From JAFAXD01 sp963816775 (GTDB taxonomy: Bacteria > Pseudomonadota > Alphaproteobacteria > Rhizobiales > Xanthobacteraceae), in the NCBI GenBank assembly GCA_963816775.1, contig CAWFLX010000027.1, positions 10,250 to 74,249 of the forward strand: a stretch of 64,000 nucleotides of DNA. The letters are read 5' to 3'. A program made the position numbers and the translations under genes. The stretch's first letter is position 1; every line of letters starts with the position of its first letter. The notes beneath the pieces were generated by a model. The model was given only the letters and a program-made list of their open reading frames with translations, made no database searches and was not told where the DNA came from. Below, piece after piece: positions 8,497-17,534 of this stretch.

Positions 8497-8594
8497 GTTC
8501 GCCTTGATGTGCGCGCGCGGACGATCGACGTGTCGATCATCCGCATGGCTCCCGTGACTTCGAATCCGAGGAGAGGCGGTCACATTCAACAAGC

Positions 8595-8631
8595 GGCCCG
8601 CAAGCCGTTTGCTGACGAGCGCTTGCGGGCC
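8595..8631 (+). terminator. Strong hairpin after boxB, probable terminator
   Basis: GGCCCGCAAGC (8595-8605) and GCTTGCGGGCC (8621-8631) form a perfect 11-bp stem with a 15-base loop. No long T-run follows (TTGCCCG), so it is either a weak intrinsic terminator or a 3' stabiliser. A separate 16-bp near-perfect palindrome (GATCGAC-GT-GTCGATC) lies upstream at 8523-8538. The rest of 8497-8770 shows no gene. Confidence 0.6.
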
Positions 8632-8770
8632 TTGCCCGAAGCCACTGGAGGGTCCCAATGAATCGAGCTGCATTATCCTAACACAAATTTGCGGGACTTC
8701 AGCAATACCCTTCTGAGCGACATCGAGCGATTCTACTGTTCAAATCTGGACGCGTTGCCTTTGCCTGCGA

Positions 8771-9817
8771 TCAAGGCGCTACCTTCCCGGCGCTGCGCGT
8801 TGAGCGCGCGAACGGCGCAGCAAGTTGCGCCGCCCGCCATTCGGAAACGCTGCAACCAAACTTTGCGCGGAACCATCGCGAGAACGCGCTGAGCGCGGAA
8901 AATCCGAGCAACTCAGCCGTCGTGGTCAGTGAGCGATCACGATTGTCGATGTATCGCGTTGCGAGCTCGCCGCGCACCGAATCCAAAAGCGAACTGAACG
9001 TCTCGCCTTCCTTGGCAAGATGCCGATGCATCGTGCGCCGATCGGTGCCTAACCGCTTAGCCACGTGAGCAGCCGAACAAAGGCCGGAGGCGAGCATCAT
9101 ATAGATGCATTCGCGCACTTTGGCGCCCATGGTCGCGTGTGGACGCGACGCGATCGTGTCCAGATAGTCTTGGACATGGCGCGCCATTCTTGGATCGGCG
9201 GTCGGAACCGGAGCATCGATGTCGCGCGCGTCACAGATGATCCCGTTGAATTCCTGGTTGAACTCAATCGTTGTTCCAAAAAACCGCCGATATGCATCGG
9301 TTCGATGCGGTCGCGCGTGGGCGAAGTAAATCGCATGCGGTCTCCAGTTGTTGCCCAGCAGTTGCTGGAGACTGCGGTGAAGAAAGCCCAGGCCGAGTTC
9401 AATTCCCTGGCGCACAGGCACCGGCCGCCCAACGTCGATGGCAAACTTCAAAGTCGCCGTTCCGCGCTGCTCCTCCAACGTGAGAAGAAGGGCCTCGCTG
9501 TGCAGATACATGTAGCCGATGAGGACCTCAATCGCGCGCCGGATCGTCGGCTGCTCTCTGACGAGCAGCGCCACCGCGCCGATATTGGACAGGCTTCGTC
9601 GCTCCGCGAGCCTCAGTCCGAAGTCGACCTTTCCGGATTGCCGCGCCAATTCTTCCAGCAGGTGGCCGATGGCCGCCGCCGGCACTTTAACTTCCGGATC
9701 GGTCAGGCATGCAGCCGGCAACCCGCAGCGGGCGATCATACCGTAGGGGTCGAGGCCAACCGAGCGCGCTACCTCGATATAGCCGCTAAGGACTGCACCG
9801 CGGATCAGTCGGGACAA
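8771..9817 (-). CDS. AraC family transcriptional regulator (Arabinose_bd / HTH_18 type)
   Basis: This 348-residue regulator has an N-terminal sensing domain of the type found in ArgR/OruR-like AraC proteins (about residues 20-200) and a C-terminal AraC double helix-turn-helix. Recognisable parts are SAAHVAKRLGTDRRTMHRHLAKEG (first HTH, about residue 248) and TTAELLGFSALSAFSRWFRAKFG (second HTH, about 300). It is divergent from the dioxygenase/BKACE operon, separated by 148 bases that contain two direct repeats of the spacing AraC proteins use. It is therefore the likely activator of that operon; the inducer is unknown. Confidence 0.9.
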   Translation of the reverse strand: MSRLIRGAVLSGYIEVARSVGLDPYGMIARCGLPAACLTDPEVKVPAAAIGHLLEELARQSGKVDFGLRLAERRSLSNIGAVALLVREQPTIRRAIEVLIGYMYLHSEALLLTLEEQRGTATLKFAIDVGRPVPVRQGIELGLGFLHRSLQQLLGNNWRPHAIYFAHARPHRTDAYRRFFGTTIEFNQEFNGIICDARDIDAPVPTADPRMARHVQDYLDTIASRPHATMGAKVRECIYMMLASGLCSAAHVAKRLGTDRRTMHRHLAKEGETFSSLLDSVRGELATRYIDNRDRSLTTTAELLGFSALSAFSRWFRAKFGCSVSEWRAAQLAAPFARSTRSAGKVAP

Positions 9818-9838
9818 GAGGCCCTCCGAGGTTCCGTT

Positions 9839-9876
9839 GTCCCAAAATGTTAAATCCGCTGTCCCAAACGGTCAAA
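9839..9876 (+). promoter_or_regulatory. Direct-repeat binding site candidate for the divergent AraC-type regulator
   Basis: Two 16-base direct repeats match at 14 positions: GTCCCAAAATGTTAAA (9839-9854) and GTCCCAAACGGTCAAA (9861-9876). They begin 22 bases apart, about two helical turns, which is the usual arrangement for AraC-family half sites. They lie between the regulator and the tauD-like gene, about 90 bases before the latter. Confidence 0.55.
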
Positions 9877-9965
9877 CGTCCTCCGTCACATCCCGTAAGG
9901 TTCAATCCCGAACGCAGCCTTCGATGCTGCGAGGGCAATACGAACGTACAGGGAAGGAAAGCGTC

Positions 9966-10883
9966 ATGACGAGCACAGCTCCAGCCGTGGGCAAAGCGCC
10001 AGCGTACGTACGCGCCTCAGCCCTGACACGTACTCCAAGCGTTGAACCGCTCACGTGCGCCATCGGCGCGGAAGTCGTCAACGTCAATCTCGGCGTGGCA
10101 TCGCGCGACCCGGGCCTCATGGCCGAAGTCCGATCACTGCTGTTGCGGCACAAGGTCCTGTTCTTCCGCGATCAGAACATCACGCGCGCCGAGCACGTCG
10201 CGTTTGCACGCTGCTTCGGCGACCTCGAAGACCACCCTGTGGCGGGCAGCGACCCGGACCATCCCGGTCTCGTGCGTATCTACAAATCGCCTGATGCGCC
10301 GAATGATCGTTATGAGAACGCTTGGCACACCGATGCGACCTGGCGCGAGAAGCCGCCGTTTGGATGCGTGCTTCGCTGCATCGAGTGCCCGCCGGTCGGG
10401 GGCGACACCATGTGGGCGAACATGGCGCTCGCCTACGAGAGGCTGCCGGATGCGATCAAAACCCAGATCGCCGATCTGCGCGCTCGCCACAGCATTGAAG
10501 CGACGTTCGGTGCCGCCATGCCGATCGAGAAGCGCCTCGCCCTCAAGGCTCAGTTCCCCGACGCGGAGCATCCGGTGGTGCGCACTCACCCGGAAACCGG
10601 CGAGAAAGTTCTGTTCGTCAACGGCTTCACGACGCACTTCACGAACTTCCACACCGCCGGCAACGTCCGCTGCGGCCAGGACTACGCCCCAGGCGGCTCG
10701 CAACTGCTCCAATATCTGATCAGCCAGGCACAAATTCCCGAGTATCAGGTTCGCTTCCGGTGGAAGCCGAACAGTGTGGCGTTCTGGGATAACCGCGCCA
10801 CTCAGCATTACGCCGTCATGGACTACCCCCCGTGCCATCGCAAGATGGAACGCGCCGGCATCAAGGGCGATGCAACTTTCTGA
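9966..10883 (+). CDS. TauD/TfdA-family Fe(II)/2-oxoglutarate-dependent dioxygenase
   Basis: The 305-residue product has the facial-triad HxD in NAWHTDATW (about residue 119) and the distal histidine in NRATQHYAVMDY (about 280), with the C-terminal arginine in HRKMERAGI that binds 2-oxoglutarate. The ATG at 9966 follows GGAAGGAAAG at suitable distance; the upstream frame is open to 9837 but would run through the operator. Members hydroxylate taurine, alkylsulfates, 2,4-D or carnitine-like substrates; which one applies is not visible. It is first in an operon with a BKACE enzyme, suggesting a hydroxylated or cleaved side chain feeds beta-keto acid cleavage. Confidence 0.9.
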   Translation: MTSTAPAVGKAPAYVRASALTRTPSVEPLTCAIGAEVVNVNLGVASRDPGLMAEVRSLLLRHKVLFFRDQNITRAEHVAFARCFGDLEDHPVAGSDPDHPGLVRIYKSPDAPNDRYENAWHTDATWREKPPFGCVLRCIECPPVGGDTMWANMALAYERLPDAIKTQIADLRARHSIEATFGAAMPIEKRLALKAQFPDAEHPVVRTHPETGEKVLFVNGFTTHFTNFHTAGNVRCGQDYAPGGSQLLQYLISQAQIPEYQVRFRWKPNSVAFWDNRATQHYAVMDYPPCHRKMERAGIKGDATF

Positions 10884-10946
10884 CGGCATCCAACGACATC
10901 GCACTGTCGAAGCCAGATTGAACCGATCAAACGAGAGGAGAGAACA

Positions 10947-12008
10947 ATGAATTTTCTGGATGGCGCGCTTTTCCCGGAGAACCAGGAGAAGCTGGTGATC
11001 ACCGCGGCTCCATATGGTCCGGAGTGGTTTCCTCGCGACTTTCCCGAGGACATCGCGGTGTCGATGAAGGATCAGGTACAGAAAGCGGTCGACTGCTACA
11101 ACGCCGGCGCGACGGTGCTGCACGTGCACGTGCGCGAGGAGGACGGCAAGGGATCCAAGCGCCTGTCGAAGTTCAATGAGCTGCTGGCGCGTCTGCGCGA
11201 AGCGGTGCCCGACATGGTTCTGCAGGTCGGCGGTTCGATTTCATTTGCGCCGGAGACCGAAGGCGAGAAGGCCAAGTGGCTTTCGGACGATACCCGCCAC
11301 ATGCTGGCTGAACTCAAGCCGAAGCCGGACCAGGTGACAGTTACGGTCAACACGTCGCAAATGAACGTGGTCGAGCAGATGGAGTCTGCCGATATCGCCG
11401 GCACCTCGATGGCCGAGCCGGAATTCTACAATGCCTATCGGGAAATGGTGGTGCCGGGCGGACCCGGTTGGGCCGAGGAGCACGTGCGACGGCTGTCGGC
11501 GGCTGGAATCCAGAGCGCGTTCCAGTTCTACAACATCAACAGTTTTGAAACCGTCGAGCGCATGATCCGCCGGGGCGTTTACAAGGGCCCGCTGGTCATG
11601 AATTGGGTCGCCATCGGCGGCGGAATGGATGCGCCCAATATCTACAACCTTGCCAATTTCGTGCGTGCCACACCCGACGGCGCCGTGCTGACCCTCGAAA
11701 GCTCCATGCGCAATGTGCTGCCGATCAACATGATCGCAATTGCCCTGGGCTTGCACGTGCGGTGCGGCATTGAGGACAATCTCTGGACCCAGGACCGCCA
11801 GAGCAAGATGGGCACGGTCAAGCAGATCGAGCAACTCGTGCGCATTTCGCGCGAATTCGGCCGCGAGATCGCCACCGGCAAGGAGGCGCGTCGCATTTGC
11901 AAGATCGATACATTTTACAGCAGCGTCGACGAAACGCTTGCCAAGAACGGCTTTGCGCCCAATCGCGCAAGCGGCCAACGTGGTTTCCCGCAGCAGAAGG
12001 CTGCGTGA
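10947..12008 (+). CDS. BKACE (DUF849) beta-keto acid cleavage enzyme, Kce-like
   Basis: This 353-residue protein belongs to the zinc-dependent BKACE family, whose founding member is 3-keto-5-aminohexanoate cleavage enzyme. These enzymes condense a beta-keto acid with acetyl-CoA to give acetoacetate and a new acyl-CoA. Zinc ligands are visible in VLHVHVREEDGKGSKRL (about residues 51-67), with the conserved NTSQMN and GIEDNLW segments later. The Shine-Dalgarno GAGAGGAGAG precedes the ATG. The family is functionally very diverse and the substrate is unknown; the surrounding dioxygenase, oxidoreductase and carrier suggest an unassigned catabolic route. Confidence 0.93.
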   Translation: MNFLDGALFPENQEKLVITAAPYGPEWFPRDFPEDIAVSMKDQVQKAVDCYNAGATVLHVHVREEDGKGSKRLSKFNELLARLREAVPDMVLQVGGSISFAPETEGEKAKWLSDDTRHMLAELKPKPDQVTVTVNTSQMNVVEQMESADIAGTSMAEPEFYNAYREMVVPGGPGWAEEHVRRLSAAGIQSAFQFYNINSFETVERMIRRGVYKGPLVMNWVAIGGGMDAPNIYNLANFVRATPDGAVLTLESSMRNVLPINMIAIALGLHVRCGIEDNLWTQDRQSKMGTVKQIEQLVRISREFGREIATGKEARRICKIDTFYSSVDETLAKNGFAPNRASGQRGFPQQKAA

Positions 12009-12102
12009 GCCCCTTCGCAACGATACGGCCCTGATCGGTCCCTGGCACATCGCCGGGGGCCGATCTGGAGCGCCAACCTCCCAAAATTACGGGAACATCA
12101 AC

Positions 12103-13074
12103 ATGTCGCGTGCGATCCGATTTCACCAAACCGGCGGTCCCGAAGTGCTCAAGCTCGAGACCACAGAGGTGGGCGAGCCGGGACCCGGCCAGGCGCGCGT
12201 GCGGCACTCATACGTGGCCGTGAACTTCATCGACGTTTACTTCCGCACCGGCCGCTATCCATTGCCGCTGCCGAATGGCCTGGGCTCGGACGCGGTCGGT
12301 GTGGTCGAGGCCGTGGGTTCGGGGGTGACGGATGTCCGCGTGGGTGACCGTGTCGGCTACCTGCTGGGGCCGCAAGGCGCCTACGCGGACGTTCGCGTCA
12401 TGCCGGCAGAGGTGCTGATCCCGTTGCCCGACGGCATTTCGGACCGCAGCGCATCGGCCCTGATGATGAAGGGGCTGACAACGCAGTATCTGTTCCGTCA
12501 GGTGTTCCCGCTCAAGGGCGGTGAAATGATCCTGTACCATGCGGCTGCCGGCGGCGTCGGCTTGATCGCGTGCCAATGGGCACGGGCACTTGGCGTCACG
12601 ATGATCGGGACCGTCAGCACGGACGAGAAAGCGGAGATCGCGCGCGCCCACGGCTGCATGCACACGATCGTAACCTCGCGTGAGAATATCGCCGAGCGTG
12701 TGCGCGAGATCACCGGCGGCAAGGGCGTGCCGGTGGTCTACGATTCGGTCGGCAAGGACACGCTGATTGCTTCGCTCGACAGCCTGCAGCCGCGTGGAAC
12801 GCTGGTCAGCAACGGTACCAGCTCGGGTCCGGTCGTGATCGACACGATGATGTTGGCGGTCAAAGGCTCAGTGTGGGTCACGCGTCCCGCCATGATCCAT
12901 TACGCTACGCCGCGCGCGCACATGCTGGAGATGGCCAAGGAGCTGTTCGACCTCGTGCTCGCCGGTAAGATCCGCGGCGAGCCCAACCAATCATTCGCAC
13001 TGGCAGATGCCGCCGAGGCGCATCGCGCGCTTGAGGCGCGCAAGACCGTCGGCGCGACCGTGTTGGTGCCTTAG
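12103..13074 (+). CDS. Zinc-independent quinone oxidoreductase (QOR-type MDR)
   Basis: The 323-residue product is a medium-chain dehydrogenase/reductase of the NADPH:quinone reductase group. It has the GroES-like N-terminal half (GLGSDAVGVVEAVGSGV, about residue 63) and the Rossmann nucleotide loop HAAAGGVGLIACQWARALG (about 148). The structural and catalytic zinc cysteine clusters of alcohol dehydrogenases are absent. The ATG at 12103 gives the typical start MSRAIRF. It may reduce a quinone or an enone intermediate of the operon's substrate; this is inferred from position. Confidence 0.88.
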   Translation: MSRAIRFHQTGGPEVLKLETTEVGEPGPGQARVRHSYVAVNFIDVYFRTGRYPLPLPNGLGSDAVGVVEAVGSGVTDVRVGDRVGYLLGPQGAYADVRVMPAEVLIPLPDGISDRSASALMMKGLTTQYLFRQVFPLKGGEMILYHAAAGGVGLIACQWARALGVTMIGTVSTDEKAEIARAHGCMHTIVTSRENIAERVREITGGKGVPVVYDSVGKDTLIASLDSLQPRGTLVSNGTSSGPVVIDTMMLAVKGSVWVTRPAMIHYATPRAHMLEMAKELFDLVLAGKIRGEPNQSFALADAAEAHRALEARKTVGATVLVP

Positions 13075-13098
13075 ATCCGCTCGGCCGGAGGCGACGCC

Positions 13099-14454
13099 AT
13101 GGACCTGCATTCCTTCGATGCCAACCGGCGCGGGGCCGACGATTATTTGTTCAGCCGCGGCCAGGCCTGGTTCGCGCTGGCGATGACGCTCGCGCTGATG
13201 ATCTTCGATTATGTCGACCGCCAGGTCATCGTCTCGCTTTTCCCCTATCTCAAGGCGGCATGGGGACCGTCGGACAAGCAACTCGGCGCGCTGGTTTCCG
13301 TGGTGTCCCTCACGGTCGCGCTGGGGGCCGTGCCAGTGGCGTTGTTCGCAGACCGGGCGAGCCGGGTGAAAAGCATCGTCGTCATGGCGGTAGTCTGGAG
13401 CCTGGCCACGATCTCATGCATGGTCACGCGGAGCTACAGCCAGTTGCTGGCGGCGCGCGCATTCGTCGGTTTGGGCGAGGCCGGTTACGGTTCGGTGGGC
13501 GCCGCCTTGATCGCCAGCCACTTTCCGTCGCGCATGCGCGGCGCCCTGCTGGCCGCGTTCTTCGCTTCGGCGTCGGTTGGCTCAGTACTTGGCGTTATGC
13601 TGGGCGGCTTGATCGCGGCGCGTTGGGGCTGGCAGGCCGCCTTTGGCGTGGTCGGCCTTCCAGGTCTGGTACTTGCGTTGCTCTATATGAAAGTACGCGA
13701 CTATCCGACCGTGGAACTCACCCCTGCTCTGGACCAAGCAACGCGTTCGATCAGCCAAGTCGCCCGGCACATTGTCGGCACGTTAGCTGGCTCACGCACC
13801 ATGTTGTGGGTGTGTCTCGGAGCCGCCGCCCAGTTGATTGTGGTCTCGGCGGTGTGGTCCTGGCTGCCGAGTTTCCTCAACCGCGTCCACGGCGTCGCGC
13901 CGGGAGAAGCCGGTGTGCGCGCCGCGCTGGTCGTGCTGTGCGGGGCGATCGGCAGTGTGGTCTGGGGCGCAGTGGTAGATCGCGCCGGCCTGCGACGGTC
14001 ACACACAAAATTTATCGTACTTGCACTCTTGTGCATCGCGTCGCTTGCCGCGCTGGGGCTCGCCTTCGGGGCGCCGCGGTTCGGGATTGCGTTGTCTGCA
14101 CCCGCGCAATTCGCAATCATCGCCTTCGGCGGCTTCTTGATGACGTGTACGGTGGGACCGGTGTCGGCAATCGTCATAGATGTCGTTCACCCCGGCGTGC
14201 GCGCGACCGGATGTTCCGTGCTGGCGCTGTTTCAGAATCTGTTCGGGCTCGCCTTGGGGCCTGTAATCGCCGGCACGCTTTCGGACGCGTGGGGCCTCGA
14301 AACAGCGCTGACGGCGATGCCGGCATTCAGCGCCCTCGCGGCGATCGCTTTCATGTTCGCGTCCCGGAGCTACGAGATTGACAAACAGCGTGCGAACGAT
14401 ACCCCTCCCAAGCCGGTCGCGAGAGTGCCGGCCGGAGCAAAGGCATTCGCCTAG
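13099..14454 (+). CDS. MFS transporter
   Basis: This 451-residue, twelve-helix-type carrier has the MFS loop-2/3 motif in VALFADRASRVKSIV (about residue 79) and an acidic first helix IFDYVDRQVIVSLF typical of spinster/hexuronate-like members. A central cytoplasmic loop and a basic C-terminus (ANDTPPKPVARVPAG) are present. It ends the tauD/BKACE/qor operon and probably imports the operon's substrate. Substrate class cannot be deduced from the sequence. Confidence 0.88.
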   Translation: MDLHSFDANRRGADDYLFSRGQAWFALAMTLALMIFDYVDRQVIVSLFPYLKAAWGPSDKQLGALVSVVSLTVALGAVPVALFADRASRVKSIVVMAVVWSLATISCMVTRSYSQLLAARAFVGLGEAGYGSVGAALIASHFPSRMRGALLAAFFASASVGSVLGVMLGGLIAARWGWQAAFGVVGLPGLVLALLYMKVRDYPTVELTPALDQATRSISQVARHIVGTLAGSRTMLWVCLGAAAQLIVVSAVWSWLPSFLNRVHGVAPGEAGVRAALVVLCGAIGSVVWGAVVDRAGLRRSHTKFIVLALLCIASLAALGLAFGAPRFGIALSAPAQFAIIAFGGFLMTCTVGPVSAIVIDVVHPGVRATGCSVLALFQNLFGLALGPVIAGTLSDAWGLETALTAMPAFSALAAIAFMFASRSYEIDKQRANDTPPKPVARVPAGAKAFA

Positions 14455-14501
14455 CGCTCCGGTCGGGCCCTGCGACGGAAGTGACGAGGCGGGGCTTGAT
14501 T

Positions 14502-15569
14502 ATGCACGAGAGTAAGCCGCCTGCATACAATCGGCGGGTTCGCATTATTGACTCTTTGAAGCGACTTCTCCCAGGCATTCTGCTTTGCATTGCGATCACG
14601 CTCGCTGCGCTCCTGCTGGAGCGGTTCGAAATCTTCCTCATTGATCAGCGCTATCTCGAAGCCCTCGTGCTCGCTCTCCTTCTCGGCGTGGCTGTCCGCA
14701 CCGTTTGGAAGCCGGGGTCGATCTGGAACGACGGCATCAACTTCAGTGCCAAGTTTGTGCTCGAATTCGCGATCGTCCTGCTTGGAGCTTCGGTGAGCGC
14801 CACCATGGTTGCGGCGCTCGGTTCGATTCTGATCTTGGGTATCGCGTGTATCGTCACGCTGGCGATCGGCGCGAGCTATCTGCTGTCCCGCGCTTTTGGC
14901 CTGCCGCAGCGGATGGCTATCCTCATCGCCTGCGGAAATTCCATCTGCGGCAATTCCGCGATCGCGGCGGTTGCCCCCGTAATCGGCGCTGATGCCGACG
15001 ACATTGCGTCATCGATCTCTTTTACGGCCGTTCTTGGCGTCGTAGTTGTTCTTGGCCTGCCGTTGCTCGTTCCGATCCTGCAGCTGTCTTTGACACAATA
15101 TGGCGTGCTCGCCGGGCTGACCGTGTACGCGGTCCCGCAAGTTCTCGCGGCAACATTGCCGATCGGGGCGTTGAGCAATCAGGTCGGAACCGTCATCAAG
15201 CTCGTCCGCGTGCTGATGCTCGGACCCGTGGTGCTTGGGCTTGCGCTTCTGGTACGGCGCGTCAGACCTGCCCCTGATCGAGTAGATCGGAGCAGACCTC
15301 GTCTCGGCGAACTTGTACCCTGGTTTATCGTCGGCTTTTTAACTGTACTTGCGATCCGGTCGATTGGCCTGATCCCGCAGAGCATCCTGCCGGCAATCAC
15401 CAGCTTCGCGGCCTTGTTGACGACGATTGCGATGGCCGCCTTGGGGCTCGGCGTTGACGTCCGGGTCGTTGCACGAACAGGAGTTCGCGTGACTCTCGCC
15501 GTGAGTGCGTCGCTGGCCGTTCTTGGCCTGATGAGCTACGAACTCGTTCTCCTGTTACGATTGCCATGA
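14502..15569 (+). CDS. YeiH-family putative sulfate exporter-like membrane protein
   Basis: This is a membrane protein of about 355 residues with ten or so hydrophobic segments, of the YeiH/UPF0324 (Cons_hypoth698) family. The family hallmark IACGNSICGNSAIAAVAPVIGA is at about residues 136-157, and FLTVLAIRSIGLIPQ plus the C-terminal TTIAMAALGLGVDVR are also typical. Starts at GTG 14481 or ATG 14502 are both possible; the latter lies 9 bases after AGGCGGGG. Some members are linked to sulfonate (taurine) metabolism and export of sulfite or sulfate. Lying after an operon headed by a TauD-type dioxygenase, that role would fit, but it is only a hint. Confidence 0.85.
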   Translation: MHESKPPAYNRRVRIIDSLKRLLPGILLCIAITLAALLLERFEIFLIDQRYLEALVLALLLGVAVRTVWKPGSIWNDGINFSAKFVLEFAIVLLGASVSATMVAALGSILILGIACIVTLAIGASYLLSRAFGLPQRMAILIACGNSICGNSAIAAVAPVIGADADDIASSISFTAVLGVVVVLGLPLLVPILQLSLTQYGVLAGLTVYAVPQVLAATLPIGALSNQVGTVIKLVRVLMLGPVVLGLALLVRRVRPAPDRVDRSRPRLGELVPWFIVGFLTVLAIRSIGLIPQSILPAITSFAALLTTIAMAALGLGVDVRVVARTGVRVTLAVSASLAVLGLMSYELVLLLRLP

Positions 15570-16363
15570 CGGTACTGGATTGGAAAAGCCGTCCACCCGA
15601 AGCGGACATGGACCCGCCTCGTGGAGGGGGTCGCGGGGGCGGCCACGCTTACTCGTCCAACGTTCTGGAGCATTCTTCCGCAGTATGGGCTGGCGCGGAT
15701 GCTGCACAACACGCGTAGGTTCAGAGCCCGTATTTTGCGATTATGGCCACGGTCGCGATGAAAGCCGCTCCAACAAAACACTGTACGATCATGGACAAGA
15801 TGTTCCGAATTACGGGACGTCGGTCGGTCATGAGCATGTGCTGAACCCCCTACAGCTACAAGTCCGAGCGCACCATTGGCGCTCCTTTATGTTCTTCAAA
15901 TGTCACGTGCTATTGGATTTTTTCCTCGGTCAATACTTTTGCAACGAGTCCCATTCGAGTTGGTCGGTTTCCGTCTTGAGCTGATGTATGAAATTGGTAA
16001 TCACCACGGCCATCACTGCCGCCTGCAAGATACTCAAGCGGAAACGTGATTATCGGGCCCCTAGTCGAACCGAATCTGTTCAATATTGCTCACTCCATAG
16101 CGGGCCGCGTCAGGTCGGCAGAGCCGACGAAGTCCTAGCGTGCCCATCAGTTATTGCGGCAAGCACTGGGAGGTAAACGCCTGGAGTATCTACTCGCGCT
16201 TCTCGCTTTTATCAGAACGGCGCAATTGGACCACGGTTCATCCCGGTCTGGAAATCGAGAACGACGTCAGGGAGTTGAAGAGCTCGCACAAGGAGCTCGC
16301 TTAACTCGTCCTGCGTGATATAGTTACAAATTATCGCGAGATTCTCTTTGCAGGACAGCTTTC
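15570..16363. other. Long stretch without a confident gene
   Basis: Base composition falls and codon periodicity is lost after the YeiH gene. Apart from one possible 36-38 residue membrane peptide on the minus strand (15721-15837), the frames here are short, overlap each other and show no recognisable motif. The stretch marks the beginning of the accessory region that continues to about 34 kb. Confidence 0.5.
15721..15837 (-). CDS. Possible small single-span membrane protein
   Basis: The 38-codon frame encodes a short charged start (MLMTDRRPVIRN) followed by a 22-residue hydrophobic segment ending in IIAKYGL, the usual layout of a one-helix membrane peptide. TAGGGGG lies 8 bases before the first ATG; the second ATG at 15831 is also usable. 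No family is recognised, and the only support is the start signal and the membrane-like composition. Confidence 0.35.
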   Translation of the reverse strand: MLMTDRRPVIRNILSMIVQCFVGAAFIATVAIIAKYGL

Positions 16364-16609
16364 ATGGCAACTATCGTTGGGGGCGCCGTAATTTCTCATC
16401 AGCCGACTGGCAAGCTTCCAGTTTGGTTGGTGGATGTCGAAATCGATGGGGCGCGCCGTTCCATACATGTGACGGCTTCAGACACAATAGAAGCGCGCAA
16501 AGCCGTCGCAGAACGCTTAGGAATACCCTTCCGAATTCCTGAGGCTTCTGTTCAAAATCGCGGCAAAGCAAAGGCAACACGCCGGCCCGCCGATGACGCT
16601 AGGCAATAA
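16364..16609 (+). CDS. Small conserved-type hypothetical protein
   Basis: This is an 81-residue protein beginning MATIVGGAVISHQP and containing VWLVDVEIDGARRSIHVTA and a helix EARKAVAERLG, so a small alpha/beta fold is likely, followed by a basic disordered tail (RGKAKATRRPADDARQ). CAGGACAG lies near the start. No function is recognised. It is the first of a run of tiny genes in this accessory region. Confidence 0.5.
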   Translation: MATIVGGAVISHQPTGKLPVWLVDVEIDGARRSIHVTASDTIEARKAVAERLGIPFRIPEASVQNRGKAKATRRPADDARQ

Positions 16610-16727
16610 GCCCTCCGCGTCCGCCGGCCTAGCGTGGTCAACATAGCAGCTGACCTTGAAAGATTGGCAGAGGCCGCTGGAGGGGAAGCGCTGCTGCGGC
16701 GTTGCCGCCCTCTTTAGCCTATCAACG

Positions 16728-17000
16728 TCACTTCGATGCTGTCGCGTCTCGCGACGCTCGCATGGTCGTGTCGGTTTTCTTGCTGCCGGATCGATGTATG
16801 CTTTTCACAGGAATGGGCGGAGTGCCCGACTTCTCCGCAATGAGCCGATCCTGTTCTTCGATGATGGCGCGCGCCGCGGCATCGCCATCGAGGCCACCAA
16901 GGCTTGTGCTCGGCACTCTGCGGTTCGACCGCTGAGAACCGTCTTCGTACACCACGTCGAAAAGAACGAATTCAGCACGTGTTGCTGGCTTCCGCGCCAT
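16728..17000 (-). CDS. Small conserved hypothetical protein
   Basis: The 90-residue product starts MARKPATRAEFVLFDVVYEDG and includes a segment LGGLDGDAAARAIIEEQDR, a pattern I associate with short conserved proteins of Bradyrhizobium-type genomes, with a basic disordered C-terminus. The ATG at 17000 is supported by CAGGAG 8 bases upstream; the frame is open a little further. Function unknown. It lies downstream of cspA on the same strand, but a terminator-like hairpin separates them. Confidence 0.6.
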   Translation of the reverse strand: MARKPATRAEFVLFDVVYEDGSQRSNRRVPSTSLGGLDGDAAARAIIEEQDRLIAEKSGTPPIPVKSIHRSGSKKTDTTMRASRDATASK

Positions 17001-17085
17001 TTTGGTCTCCTGCAATCGCTTACCGATGGCTGCTCGACACATTGGCGGGCGGCATCGTGGTCATCGACGCACATCCGGCCAGTGT

Positions 17086-17112
17086 AAAACCGCCCGGTAC
17101 CGTGGCACCGGG
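17086..17112 (-). terminator. Intrinsic terminator candidate after cspA
   Basis: Read on the minus strand, CCCGGT and ACCGGG (17107-17112 and 17093-17098) pair around an 8-base loop and are followed by GCGGTTTTAC. It stands about 30 bases past the cspA stop and would end its transcript. Confidence 0.5.
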
Positions 17113-17143
17113 GGTGGTAGTCTCACTCTTAGAGAGATTTAGG

Positions 17144-17347
17144 CTAGGCCACCTGAAGGTTCGAAGCGGCCAATTTGCCGCGCTCGCTCACAACATCATA
17201 AGTGAGCTCTTGCCCCTCGTTGAGAGTGTGCATTCCGGCACGCTCGACCGCGGAAACATGGACAAATACGTCCGGCCCTCCATCGTTCGGCTGAATAAAG
17301 CCAAAACCCTTTTGTGAATTGAAAAACTTGACTTTACCTTGAGCCAT
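17144..17347 (-). CDS. Cold shock domain protein, CspA family
   Basis: The 67-residue protein is a single OB-fold RNA/DNA chaperone. RNP1-like KGFGFIQP (residues 13-20) and RNP2-like VFVHVSAV (about 30-37) are both present. The start MAQGKVKFFN is set by GAGGAGG about 5 bases upstream; the frame extends further but the extra residues have no csp character. As in many csp genes, a long leader is likely; a small hairpin (GTCGG/CCGAC) occurs just upstream. Its role is to melt RNA structure during cold or growth shifts. Confidence 0.95.
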   Translation of the reverse strand: MAQGKVKFFNSQKGFGFIQPNDGGPDVFVHVSAVERAGMHTLNEGQELTYDVVSERGKLAASNLQVA

Positions 17348-17534
17348 ATCTGGCCTCCTCTGAAACCGCCGGTCGGCGTCTAAGACCGACGCGACATCGC
17401 GTAGGCCTACGTCCGACTTCAACGTTGTCTTTGGAAGTGCCCTAGGCAGGCAAATTACAAGACAGGCGAAACTCGAACATCGCCATATATATGGTTGTCG
17501 AGTAGCAAATCAATCCGCACACAACGGAGAACCA

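Noticed and set aside
8523..8538. Palindrome GATCGACGTGTCGATC after boxB
   Set aside because: Short, with no promoter or gene it could control; noted only with the downstream hairpin.
15580..15984. 134-codon plus-strand frame
   Set aside because: No ribosome-binding site, odd composition rich in His/Trp/Cys, and no recognisable motif.
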